From assembly GCF_042683565.1 (NCBI RefSeq), contig NZ_JBHUJW010000023.1, positions 248,001-312,000 of the forward strand: a stretch of 64,000 nt of DNA, given 5' to 3'. Below are positions 49,601-56,847 of the stretch, in pieces. Each line of letters starts with the position of its first letter. Position 1 is the first letter of the stretch. The position numbers and the translations under genes are program-made. The DNA is from Brevibacillus sp042683565. GTDB taxonomy: Bacteria > Bacillota > Bacilli > Brevibacillales > Brevibacillaceae. The notes under the pieces were generated by a model. It searched no databases, had not been told where the DNA came from, and was given only the letters and a program-made list of their open reading frames with translations.

Positions 49601-50379
49601 GCCGCCGCGACCACGATCACGCCGTTGTCCACTGCCCGCTTGACGGCGTACTGCTCGGTATTCGTCTCGTCGACATACCCCGCTGAAGAACCCAGGCTCA
49701 AGTTGATGACATCCGCTTTTTTGGCGATCGAATCGTTGATGGCAAACAAAATCGACTCGCTAAGCCCCGGGACTTCGCCCTGGTAGTTGGAAAACACCTT
49801 TTGGCTCAAGATTTGGGTTTCGGGCGCTACCCCTTTCAGCTTTCCGTTGGCAGCGATGATGCCCGCGACGTGCACCCCGTGCTGCGATTCCCCCACGTCC
49901 TCCGTCGTCTGATTGCGGTCCGCCCAGTTGTAGCCGCGGATGACTTTTTGCGTGGAGCCTGATTTTTTCTCCGCGAGCCGTTTATCACGCGGCGGCGGCA
50001 TGTCCGGGTGCTTCGGGTTCACTCCGGTATCCACCACAGAGACCAGCATCCCCTCGCCCTTCACTCCCGCCTGCTCCCATGCCTGGGGAGCCTCGATCAT
50101 GTCCAGAGTGGAAATGGAGGCATTTGCTACCTGCTCGCCCTTCCATGAATGAGCAGGACGTGTCCATTCGTCAGCAAAGGCCCGCGCTTTCGGTTGAGCG
50201 GCACCCCGCAAAGTTCCTGTGTAGGCCGGCCGCTCCATGCTCTGCAAATCTTGCAGCACCTGATGGTACAGCGCGGTCGATTGGGGCACGGATTGCGCCC
50301 GTGCCGCAGCAATGTTCACATACGTGTCAGGAGAAAGCAAAAGCAACGCCAAACCTAAGCTGATCACTCGTTTTCTCAT
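46618..50379 (-). CDS. Large secreted subtilisin-like protease (S8) with PA and Ig/Fn3-type modules
   Basis: 1253 residues. Signal peptide 1 to about 28, propeptide, then an S8 domain with Asp117 (VSVVDTGVN), His167 (SQHGVHVAGI) and Ser491 (SGTSMATPHVAGG). A protease-associated insert sits at about 310-440 (VKGKVVLLERGDISF, AGAVGAVIFNN), as in Vpr and C5a peptidase. A long C-terminal part has beta-sandwich repeats (KIAFSPNGDGHYDIAAPS, DTKPPVISASL, DTTPPSLQFKN), typical of cell-surface lactocepin-like enzymes. No LPXTG or S-layer-homology anchor is seen at the end. ATG 50379 has GGGGG upstream. Monocistronic. Substrates unknown; extracellular protein degradation is likely. Confidence 0.92.
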   Translation of the reverse strand: MRKRVISLGLALLLLSPDTYVNIAAARAQSVPQSTALYHQVLQDLQSMERPAYTGTLRGAAQPKARAFADEWTRPAHSWKGEQVANASISTLDMIEAPQAWEQAGVKGEGMLVSVVDTGVNPKHPDMPPPRDKRLAEKKSGSTQKVIRGYNWADRNQTTEDVGESQHGVHVAGIIAANGKLKGVAPETQILSQKVFSNYQGEVPGLSESILFAINDSIAKKADVINLSLGSSAGYVDETNTEQYAVKRAVDNGVIVVAAAGNDAYFGSDKVRDKNPDVAMIGSPGLAPDAFSVASVNATTLAGYSFGVQGVPGLERVVYLHGHAGSGTVLTPVSTLLKPYQLVYMGKGKKEDYNVSVKGKVVLLERGDISFDEKLRLAKEAGAVGAVIFNNEPGPLLISAEHLKQIPGVSILKQMGEQLAHALKKGKKVTITFDGQYAQNPMPYPDGGTISAFSSWGPTPDLQFKPEIAAPGGGILSTVRESEYAVKSGTSMATPHVAGGMALLKQAYQKQGRALQGRELVETLKAAAMNTAEPILDPRQAVSTMAEKPKKKMPYSPRVQGAGLMQIAKAIQTPVIIVDKKGKAGVSLGEIGTTTQFSLFVDNKFGKKPVTYQLRDEFGVLTDLRKNGLNMLTETNLEGAQVQFSQQQVTVQPGARAEVKVTLNIPQDAARNQFAEGFLLFQPDDASLPKLRVPYYGFYGKWDEPRVMDEPMWEAGSQEKRTGIKTTWYQDKQNDKWKYRDYLGVTGASEEGTPRIDPAKIAFSPNGDGHYDIAAPSITFLRNARQVVVDVTDASGKLIRSLTRMERVSKFDQSKLGTPYYYTEREEWSWDGKAFSPEKGIYEKVPDGAYQFVIKAKIDGRNANWQTLTLPIRVDTKPPVISASLSGNRVQWSSRDKDIQGYLLYMNGKKVGGPFSSNVTSTIVNQPDKRFSVVAYDFAGNISVVDINGKGDTTPPFVVFPDDLFAYVKISKQPDIAIRGKVTGEDMLDRVRLSINKVPVKVEADGSFETILHLAEGLNYIVYSAQDMYGNTRQFTQRIIVDTTPPSLQFKNDGAEDVLYDKNTRKVMLPIRLMYRDQTYKGKVSVNGQIVASFEEDQLEKPVEKHVTQMLALGQGENRILIEGEDGAGNENALVVYGYVDANVGSVVLHHGEQRLTYQARAIPAPAVAPAQKQIEAKSGEMVPIDGKVTGTGAITMTAAYGERKLPADINDRGEFHIVLDQVLDGKHKLVLNAKDALGREARAEVVVQGKKR

Positions 50380-50465
50380 CGTTTGCCCCCTTTTGGTAAG
50401 GCTTCCATTGTCTTTAAGTTTTCACTGGGAACCGCTCAGGTATTCCTCGTTATGAAAATGGATGG

Positions 50466-50510
50466 TTGACAAACGATTCTTTGCTGTTTATATTTAATCG
50501 CATTAAATAT
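50466..50510 (+). promoter_or_regulatory. Sigma-A promoter with perfect palindromic operator for the MarR gene
   Basis: TTGACA (50466-50471), 17 bp, TATATT (50489-50494). A perfect inverted repeat ATATTTAAT-CGC-ATTAAATAT (50490-50510) overlaps the -10 box, as expected for MarR autorepression. Confidence 0.82.
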
Positions 50511-50564
50511 TCCTGACACGAAATAAGATTGTCGAACGAGTACGACTTGCAAGGAGCTGAAGTT

Positions 50565-51008
50565 ATGGAACACGATACAACGCATGCGATGGAACGGCTG
50601 CAGGAGGCGTTTCGCTCCACGATGCGGGCACTCGGTCCGCAGCTGTCGGAGCCTGTATTCGGACTCACGGGGACGCAATTCTACATCCTCCATCAGCTGG
50701 ACCAAAAGGGGAAGTGTACGGTCGGCGAGCTGGCTGATTCCATGGGCGTCAAGCCAAGCGCGATCACGGCCATGATCGATCGATTGGACAAGCACGAGTT
50801 CGTCGTCCGGGACCGGGACGACAACGATCGCCGAGTCGTCTATATCCGGCTCACGAAATCCGGCGCGGAGACGCTGAAACAGGTGAAGAAGCACCGGCTG
50901 TGTATTCTCCAGCACTACCTGTCCCATTTGACTGCCGAGGAGTTGGAGAGCATGATTCGCGTTTTTGAGAAGCTGGCAAAAGTTGCTCCTCCTGCGAAGC
51001 AGCCGTGA
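50565..51008 (+). CDS. MarR family regulator (YsmB-like position)
   Basis: 147 residues. Winged helix-turn-helix typical of MarR: LTGTQFYILHQLDQKGKCTVGELADSMGVKPSAITAMIDRL, wing DRDDNDRRVVYIRLT. Dimerising helices at both ends. ATG at 50565 has AAGGAGC; the upstream extension is untranslated leader. In Bacillus subtilis a MarR gene (ysmB) also sits by gerE and sdh, so this may be its orthologue, separated here from gerE by about 7 kb. Its ligand and targets beyond its own promoter are unknown. Confidence 0.88.
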   Translation: MEHDTTHAMERLQEAFRSTMRALGPQLSEPVFGLTGTQFYILHQLDQKGKCTVGELADSMGVKPSAITAMIDRLDKHEFVVRDRDDNDRRVVYIRLTKSGAETLKQVKKHRLCILQHYLSHLTAEELESMIRVFEKLAKVAPPAKQP

Positions 51009-51025
51009 TCGGTCATTTTCGGAAA

Positions 51026-51068
51026 GGAAAAAAGCGCGCAATCCCGAATCGGATTGCACGCTTTCTTT
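51026..51068. terminator. Bidirectional terminator between marR and sdhB
   Basis: Stem AAAGCGCGCAATCC / GGATTGCACGCTTT (51031-51044 / 51051-51064, one mismatch), with T runs on both sides. Confidence 0.88.
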
Positions 51069-51078
51069 GTACATGCGC

Positions 51079-51828
51079 TTACGAGAAGAAGAATTTCTTC
51101 ACGGCATGTTTCGTTGTTTCTTTGTTCATGTGAGCGATGGAGGTCGTGAGCGGAATGCCTTTCGGGCAAGCCTGTACGCAGTTTTGCGAGTTACCGCAGT
51201 CGCCGATACCGCCGTCTTCCATCAAGGCATCCAGACGCTCATGTTTGTTCATTTTACCGGTTGGGTGCTCATTGAACAGACGCACCTGGGAAATCGCGAA
51301 CGGACCGATGAATTCGGATTTCGCATTCACGTTCGGGCAAGCTTCGAGACATACGCCGCAAGTCATGCACTTGGACAGCTCATACGCCCATTGACGATCC
51401 ACTTCCGGCATGCGAGGTCCAGGACCCAGGTCATGCGTACCGTCGATCGGAATCCATGCTTTTACCCGTTTCAGCGCATCGAACATGCGGCTGCGGTCTA
51501 CGGCCAGGTCGCGCTGTACAGGGAATGTGCTCATCGGTTCGAGACGAATCGGTTGTTCGAGCTTGTCGATCAGCGCAGAGCACGCCTGGCGCGGTCTGCC
51601 GTTGATAACCATCGAGCACGCACCGCATACTTCCTCCAGGCAGTTCGATTCCCAGTTTACCGGAGCCGTTTTTTGACCTTGAGCGTTCAGCGGATTGCGC
51701 TGAATTTCCATCAGCGCGCCGATTACGTTCATGTTAGGACGGTAAGGAATTTTGAACTCTTCCTTGTACGGAGTGCTGTCAGGGCTGTCTTGACGTGTAA
51801 TAATCAGGTGTACCAATTTTTCTGCCAT
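51079..51828 (-). CDS. sdhB: Succinate dehydrogenase iron-sulfur subunit
   Basis: 249 residues. Plant-type ferredoxin domain with NCLEEVCGACSMVINGRPRQAC (2Fe-2S), then CMTCGVCLEACPN (4Fe-4S) and CGNSQNCVQACPKGIPLTTSI (3Fe-4S). It passes electrons from SdhA flavin to the membrane anchor. Last gene of sdhCAB; ATG 51828 has AAGGAGG and lies 19 bp after sdhA. Confidence 0.97.
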   Translation of the reverse strand: MAEKLVHLIITRQDSPDSTPYKEEFKIPYRPNMNVIGALMEIQRNPLNAQGQKTAPVNWESNCLEEVCGACSMVINGRPRQACSALIDKLEQPIRLEPMSTFPVQRDLAVDRSRMFDALKRVKAWIPIDGTHDLGPGPRMPEVDRQWAYELSKCMTCGVCLEACPNVNAKSEFIGPFAISQVRLFNEHPTGKMNKHERLDALMEDGGIGDCGNSQNCVQACPKGIPLTTSIAHMNKETTKHAVKKFFFS

Positions 51829-51847
51829 GATCAGTTACCTCCTTCTT

Positions 51848-53599
51848 TTAGTGCTTTTTCGTGTAATCACGTTTACGAGGCGCGATCAAGGAAACGTCGA
51901 CATCTTCGTAGTAGATTTCAGGAGCAGTCGTTTCCGGGTTGAACTTCGCCATCGTCGTTTTCAAGAAGTTCTCGTCATCGCGTTCAGGGAATTCCGGCTT
52001 GTAGTGAGCGCCGCGGCTCTCGTTACGCATGAGCGCACCGATGGTGATCGCACGGGCCAGAACCAGCATGTTCCACAGGTGTCGGGTAAACGATGCACCC
52101 GAGTTGCTGAATTTGTTCGTGTCGTTGATGTTGATCTTTTTGTAGCGCTCCATCAACTCTTGGATCTTCTCATCGGTTTTTTGCAGACGATCGTTGTAAC
52201 GAACGACTGTGACGTTGTCCGTCATCCACTCGCCCAGTTCCTTGTGGATCACGTAAGCATTTTCCGTACCATCCATTTTCAGGATGTTGTCGTATTTCGC
52301 TTGCTCCTTGCTGGTGTAGCTGTCGTACAGCGTCGAGGACAGATCGTCAACCGACTTGTTCAGGCTTTCCATGTATTCGATCGCTTTCGGACCTGCTACC
52401 ATACCGCCGAAAATCGCGGACAGGAGAGAGTTTGCCCCCAGACGGTTCGCACCGTGTTGCGAGTAGTCGCACTCCCCTGCAGCGAACAGGCCAGGGATGT
52501 TGGTCATTTGGTTGTAGTCAACCCACATGCCGCCCATCGAGTAGTGAACAGCCGGGAAGATTTTCATTGGAACCTTGCGCGGGTCGTCCCCTACGAACTT
52601 CTCGTAGATCTCGATGATTCCGCCCAGTTTCACATCGAGCTCTTTTGGATCTTTGTGGGACAGGTCGAGGTAAACCGTGTTTTCACCGTTTACACCCAGC
52701 TTCAGGTCTACGCACACGTGGAAAATTTCACGAGTCGCGATGTCGCGCGGTACCAGGTTTCCGTATGCCGGATATTTTTCTTCGAGGAAGTACCAAGGCT
52801 TACCGTCTTTGTACGTCCAAACGCGTCCACCCTCACCGCGGGCAGATTCGGACATCAGGCGCAGCTTGTCGTCGCCAGGGATCGCTGTCGGGTGAATCTG
52901 GATCATCTCGCCGTTCGCGTAGATAACGCCTTGTTGATAAGCGGCAGATGCTGCCGTACCCGTGTTGATGATCGAGTTGGTCGATTTCCCGAAGATGATA
53001 CCAGGTCCGCCAGTCGCCAAAATGACGGCATCTGCACGGAACGATTTGATTTCGCCGGAACGCAGGTTTTGCGCCGTGATCCCTTTACAGGTCCCTGCAT
53101 CGTCCAGTACGGCTCCGAGGAAATCCCAATATTCGTATTTCGTTACCAGACCTTCTGCTTCGTAGCGGCGCACTTGCTCGTCCAAAGCGTACAGGAGCTG
53201 TTGACCGGTCGTTGCACCCGCAAACGCTGTACGGTGATGCTGTGTACCCCCGAAACGGCGGAAGTCAAGCAAACCTTCTGGTGTACGGTTGAACATAACG
53301 CCCATGCGGTCCAGCATGTAAATGATTCCAGGAGCCGCGTCGCACATCGCTTTTACTGGCGGTTGGTTCGCCAGGAAGTCGCCACCGTATACCGTATCGT
53401 CGAAGTGAATCCAGGTGGAGTCGCCTTCCCCTTTGGTATTTACCGCACCGTTGATACCGCCTTGCGCACAAACGGAGTGGGAACGTTTAACCGGAACCAG
53501 GGAGAAAAGCTGGACGGGAACGCCTTTTTCTGCTGCTTTGATGGTAGCCATCAAGCCGGCCAAGCCACCACCGACAATGATAAGTTTACCTTTTGCCAT
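51848..53599 (-). CDS. sdhA: Succinate dehydrogenase flavoprotein subunit
   Basis: 583 residues. FAD loop IVGGGLAGLMATIKAAEKG, the covalent-FAD histidine block RSHSVCAQGGINGAVNT, substrate-site MIQIHPTAIPG and RGEGGRVW, and the second FAD contact GANRLGANSLLSAIFGG. Oxidises succinate to fumarate in the TCA cycle, feeding menaquinone. ATG 53599 with AGGGGG; 18 bp after sdhC. The length and motifs match the Bacillus-type enzyme. Confidence 0.97.
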   Translation of the reverse strand: MAKGKLIIVGGGLAGLMATIKAAEKGVPVQLFSLVPVKRSHSVCAQGGINGAVNTKGEGDSTWIHFDDTVYGGDFLANQPPVKAMCDAAPGIIYMLDRMGVMFNRTPEGLLDFRRFGGTQHHRTAFAGATTGQQLLYALDEQVRRYEAEGLVTKYEYWDFLGAVLDDAGTCKGITAQNLRSGEIKSFRADAVILATGGPGIIFGKSTNSIINTGTAASAAYQQGVIYANGEMIQIHPTAIPGDDKLRLMSESARGEGGRVWTYKDGKPWYFLEEKYPAYGNLVPRDIATREIFHVCVDLKLGVNGENTVYLDLSHKDPKELDVKLGGIIEIYEKFVGDDPRKVPMKIFPAVHYSMGGMWVDYNQMTNIPGLFAAGECDYSQHGANRLGANSLLSAIFGGMVAGPKAIEYMESLNKSVDDLSSTLYDSYTSKEQAKYDNILKMDGTENAYVIHKELGEWMTDNVTVVRYNDRLQKTDEKIQELMERYKKININDTNKFSNSGASFTRHLWNMLVLARAITIGALMRNESRGAHYKPEFPERDDENFLKTTMAKFNPETTAPEIYYEDVDVSLIAPRKRDYTKKH

Positions 53600-53617
53600 A
53601 GTAAATTCCCCCTATCC

Positions 53618-54229
53618 CTATACAATAAAAGCTGACATCGCACGCAGACCGATGTAAGTCACAACAACGAAGACAATCAAAGTGAAGTAAGTCGCAATAC
53701 GCTGGGAACGCGGACCAACTGTAATCCCCCAGTGAACCAGGAACGACCAGATTCCGTTGGAGAAGTGGAACACGGTGCAGATGAGCCCGATCGTGTAGAA
53801 CACAATCATGGCCGGGCTGCTGAAGATGTTCGCCATCATGTCGAAGTCAACAGTCGCCCCCATTGCTTTTTGAATACGAGTTTCCCACACGTGCCATACA
53901 ATGAAGATGAGCGTAATGATACCTGTTACCCGTTGCCACAGGAACATATGGTTCCGGAAGTAGCCGAAGTTGCCTACGTTATGCTTTGCCTGGAATGCAA
54001 TGTAGATACCGTAGATCGCGTGAAACAGGATCGGGATGTAGATGAAAACGAATTCAACTACTAATAGAATAGGAACGGATTCAATCGCGCCGACCGTAGA
54101 GTTGAAGGCTTCCGCTCCGCGGGTTGCTTGGTAGTTTGCTGTCAAGTGGAACAGCAAAAACAGCCCGATTGGAAACAAACCTAGAAGTGAATGAAGCTTG
54201 TGACTGAAAAAGCTATTGCCTTTCGCCAT
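53618..54229 (-). CDS. sdhC: Succinate dehydrogenase cytochrome b558 subunit
   Basis: 203-residue membrane anchor with five helices, as in Bacillus type B enzymes. Blocks: HKLHSLLGLFPIGLFLLFHL (first helix with haem His), PILFHAIYGIYIAFQ, WQRVTGIITLIFIVWHVWET and FHFSNGIWSFLVHWGITVG supply the histidines for the two haems. ATG 54229 has AAAGGGGG. First gene of the operon, with a promoter about 170 bp upstream. Confidence 0.95.
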   Translation of the reverse strand: MAKGNSFFSHKLHSLLGLFPIGLFLLFHLTANYQATRGAEAFNSTVGAIESVPILLVVEFVFIYIPILFHAIYGIYIAFQAKHNVGNFGYFRNHMFLWQRVTGIITLIFIVWHVWETRIQKAMGATVDFDMMANIFSSPAMIVFYTIGLICTVFHFSNGIWSFLVHWGITVGPRSQRIATYFTLIVFVVVTYIGLRAMSAFIV

Positions 54230-54400
54230 ACTATGGTCCCCCTTTCAAAGTATGTAACACTCATTTGATAGACCTTTCCCCCATATCCTAACCCATTGCC
54301 TCGCCCGTTAGACATGCATAATTCTCTCCAACATGCTGTCTGTTAACGTCGAAATGTGTCAGAACACGAAAAAAAGTTGGGCAAAACTTTGACCAAAACA

Positions 54401-54429
54401 ATTGTACTCCTGTACTCGGAGAGCGTCAA
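54401..54429 (-). promoter_or_regulatory. Predicted sigma-A promoter of sdhCAB
   Basis: Minus strand TTGACG (54429-54424), 17 bp, TACAAT (54406-54401). It would give a leader of about 165 nt. The rest of 54230-54544 shows no other gene. Confidence 0.65.
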
Positions 54430-54544
54430 GACAGTGAATAGACTAAATCCATTGATAGATCAAACTTCCCTATGGAGTTATTTTCCTATTATTCTGTCAT
54501 ATTTTTCGCTGTTTCTCATAGTCTGGTACAGACAGGAGGGAAGC

Positions 54545-54994
54545 ATGATGAAAGAGACGGATCAACTGTCCGCCTTGCTGCCGCAAGAGTCTATCGCTTA
54601 CGCTGAACGGATGAACATGCCATACCTTGGCTACCATCTGCTGCGAGAAACGCTCACGTCTGCCTTGCTCGGTGATAGCGAGAGCGCCATTCTATACTGG
54701 CTGGGAAAAGATATCGGGCAAAAGATCCCCGTCCAATCCCCCGCTGACGTCATCCTGACCTTCATGCGGCTCGGCCTCGGGCAGCTGGACATCATCGACC
54801 AGTCGGACCGGCGCATTCAGTACAAGCTCTCACACGCGATATTCCCCTACATGTCCGAGCAGCGCCTGGGCTGTGCCTTGTCCCTGGAATGCGGAATCAT
54901 CGCGGGAGCCCTCGAAAGGGCGAGCGGACGCGAGACGACTGCCCAGCTTGTCCTGCAAGGTTCACGCGACATTCGCATCGTAGTTACTTCCTGA
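54545..54994 (+). CDS. yslB: YslB-like protein (DUF2507)
   Basis: 149 residues. Blocks LPQESIAYAERMNMPYLGYHLLRETLTSALLG, then YWLGKDIGQKIPVQS and the C-terminal FSLECGIIAGALER-like LSLECGIIAGALERASGR, which place it in DUF2507 / the 4-vinyl-reductase-like fold. Same position next to sdhC and lysC as yslB of Bacillus subtilis. Function unknown. ATG 54545 follows AGGAGGG; the upstream frame is the AT-rich promoter region, not coding. Confidence 0.9.
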   Translation: MMKETDQLSALLPQESIAYAERMNMPYLGYHLLRETLTSALLGDSESAILYWLGKDIGQKIPVQSPADVILTFMRLGLGQLDIIDQSDRRIQYKLSHAIFPYMSEQRLGCALSLECGIIAGALERASGRETTAQLVLQGSRDIRIVVTS

Positions 54995-55031
54995 ACAGGC
55001 CGCTTGCTGCCCGGGCAGGGGAACATGGGAA

Positions 55032-55060
55032 TCCCCTCTTCCATAAACGGAAAGAGGGGA
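55032..55060. terminator. Hairpin between yslB and lysC
   Basis: Stem TCCCCTCTT / AAGAGGGGA (55032-55040 / 55052-55060) between convergent genes; tail only moderately T-rich. Confidence 0.65.
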
Positions 55061-55093
55061 AATATTGCCAGCAGCAATATCGCAGCGTACCGA

Positions 55094-56335
55094 TTACAAT
55101 CCGTGCACGACCGCTGTCGTTTCCACATCCAGCCCATAGGCAGTATGCAGGCTGCGAACGGCCAACTCAGTCAAAGCGGCAGGAATGACGCAGGAGACCT
55201 TGATGTCCGAAGTCGATACCATTTTAATAGAAATTCCCTGCTCGGCCAGCACGCGGAACATCTCTGCGGCAACGCCCGGATTGTTCACCATGCCGGAACC
55301 GACGATCGATACTTTGGTCAAGCCTTCCTCGTGCTCGATTTTTTCAAACCCGAGCGATTCCTTATGGGCAGCAAGCGTGTCCAGCGTCTTTTTCAGATCA
55401 TCCGATGCCACTGTAAACGAGATGTTCGTAACCTCCGCATCGAATGAGCTTTGGATAATGATGTCCACGTTGACCTGATGATCGGCCAATGTATTGAACA
55501 GGCGAGAGAGGGTCCCTACCTTCGCCGGCATCCCGAATACCGTAACCTTTGCGACATCCTCGTCATGCGCGACTCCACTTACCACTCTTCCAGTTTCCAT
55601 GTTGGCAACCTCCTCTACGTACGTACCATCTTCAGCAGTAAAGCTGGAGCGGACGACCAGCCGTACCTTGTATTTTTTCGCAGCTTCCACCGAACGCGGA
55701 TGCAGGACGCCTGCCCCGAGATTGGCCAGCTCCAGCATCTCGTCGTACGAAATACTGTCCAGCTTCCGCGCGGCCGGAACGACCCGCGGATCAGCCGTGT
55801 ACACGCCGGACACGTCTGTGAAAATCTCACATTTGTCCGCATTCAGGCTCGCAGCCAAAGCCACCGCCGACGTATCGGAACCGCCGCGCCCCAGCGTCGT
55901 GATCTCGCCCGTGTCGCTGATTCCCTGGAAGCCCGCCACGATCACGACGCGGCCGCGCCCGAGCTCGGACTGGATGCGCTGTGTGTCAATTTGCTGAATG
56001 CGCGCTTTCCCATGGATGGACTCGGTCGTAATGCCTGCCTGCCAGCCGGTCAACGAAATCGCATCGTAGCCTTTCGTGTGCAGCGCCATCGACAGCAGCG
56101 CGATCGATACCTGTTCCCCCGTGGTCAGCAGCATATCCATCTCGCGCTCGGACGGGTAGGCGGTAATCTGTTTTGCCATATCCACCAGCACGTCTGTCGA
56201 TTTGCCCATCGCCGAGACGACGACGACGATGTCATGTCCTTCTTCTTTATAACTGATAATTCGGTCCGCTACTCGCAAAATTCGCTCAATGGTTCCAACG
56301 GAGGTTCCCCCGTATTTTTGCACGATCAACCCCAT
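55094..56335 (-). CDS. lysC: Aspartate kinase (lysine-regulated)
   Basis: 413 residues. Kinase domain opens IVQKYGGTSVG (7-14 is the KxGGTS block), with LTTGEQVSIALLSMAL, GWQAGITT, TLGRGGSDTSAVALA and FTDVSGVYTADPR. Two ACT domains follow (about 265-410: KVTVFGMPAKVGTLSRLF, VSIVGSGMVNNPGVAAEMF). It makes aspartyl phosphate for lysine, threonine, methionine and diaminopimelate. An internal start typical of the Bacillus beta subunit is likely at the usual site near residue 245. Preceded by a lysine riboswitch. ATG 56335 has GGGAGAG. Confidence 0.96.
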   Translation of the reverse strand: MGLIVQKYGGTSVGTIERILRVADRIISYKEEGHDIVVVVSAMGKSTDVLVDMAKQITAYPSEREMDMLLTTGEQVSIALLSMALHTKGYDAISLTGWQAGITTESIHGKARIQQIDTQRIQSELGRGRVVIVAGFQGISDTGEITTLGRGGSDTSAVALAASLNADKCEIFTDVSGVYTADPRVVPAARKLDSISYDEMLELANLGAGVLHPRSVEAAKKYKVRLVVRSSFTAEDGTYVEEVANMETGRVVSGVAHDEDVAKVTVFGMPAKVGTLSRLFNTLADHQVNVDIIIQSSFDAEVTNISFTVASDDLKKTLDTLAAHKESLGFEKIEHEEGLTKVSIVGSGMVNNPGVAAEMFRVLAEQGISIKMVSTSDIKVSCVIPAALTELAVRSLHTAYGLDVETTAVVHGL

Positions 56336-56445
56336 GAGGCTTCTCTCCCTTTTCCTGTTATCCAGTTCTTCGCTGATCTTGATCCACTCGTATGGTACTC
56401 TTTTTTCTCTATGTTCATTCTGCGCTTGTATGCTTTCTTCCTATG

Positions 56446-56485
56446 TGAAAAAGGCACCGACGAGGAAAAGTACCTGCCGCTGCCT
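56446..56485 (-). terminator. Riboswitch-controlled terminator in the lysC leader
   Basis: Imperfect stem between AGGCA and TGCCT (56452-56485) with a run of five T after it on the minus strand, 110 bp upstream of lysC. Confidence 0.7.
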
Positions 56486-56576
56486 ATTGTTTCGACATCC
56501 CGGTTCCTCCCTTCCAATACACGCGGACAGCGCACAGCACGACAACACCATACGTCATGACTCACACTGGCACACC

Positions 56577-56760
56577 GTGAGATAGCACTCCATCTGGCAA
56601 CTGGTGATTGCACAGATGACAGTCCTGCGCTTGTTCAACGCAGACCCAGCATGGAGGAAGGCGGGTCCCTCTCCACACTTCGGCGAATTCCCCTTTCCCA
56701 ATCCCTTCACAGACACCCGATCTCCGGGAGGTACTCTTGGTTTTCGCGCCTCTACCTCAC
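56577..56760 (-). promoter_or_regulatory. Lysine riboswitch (L-box)
   Basis: On the minus strand the leader has the L-box landmarks in order: GTGAGGTAGAGGCGCG, AAGAGTA, TCTGTGAAGGG, AAAGGGG, TCGCCGAAG, GGTCTGCGTTGAA, GGACTGTCA and GGAGTGCTATCTCAC. P1 pairs GTGAGGTAG (56760-56752) with CTATCTCAC (56585-56577). Lysine binding would favour the downstream terminator and lower lysC expression. Confidence 0.95.
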
Positions 56761-56800
56761 TCCATCATGGAAGTGAGGCTAACTATTCTGTTTGAATCGG

Positions 56801-56829
56801 ATTATATCACGGACAGGGGAGCGGTTCAA
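56801..56829 (-). promoter_or_regulatory. Sigma-A promoter of lysC
   Basis: Minus strand TTGAAC (56829-56824), 17 bp, TATAAT (56806-56801), 40 bp upstream of the riboswitch P1 and 19 bp past the uvrC stop. Confidence 0.85.
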
Positions 56830-56847
56830 TTCCTTTTTGCCCAATCG

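Noticed and set aside
51827..53635. 602-codon plus-strand open frame
   Set aside because: Antisense to sdhA.
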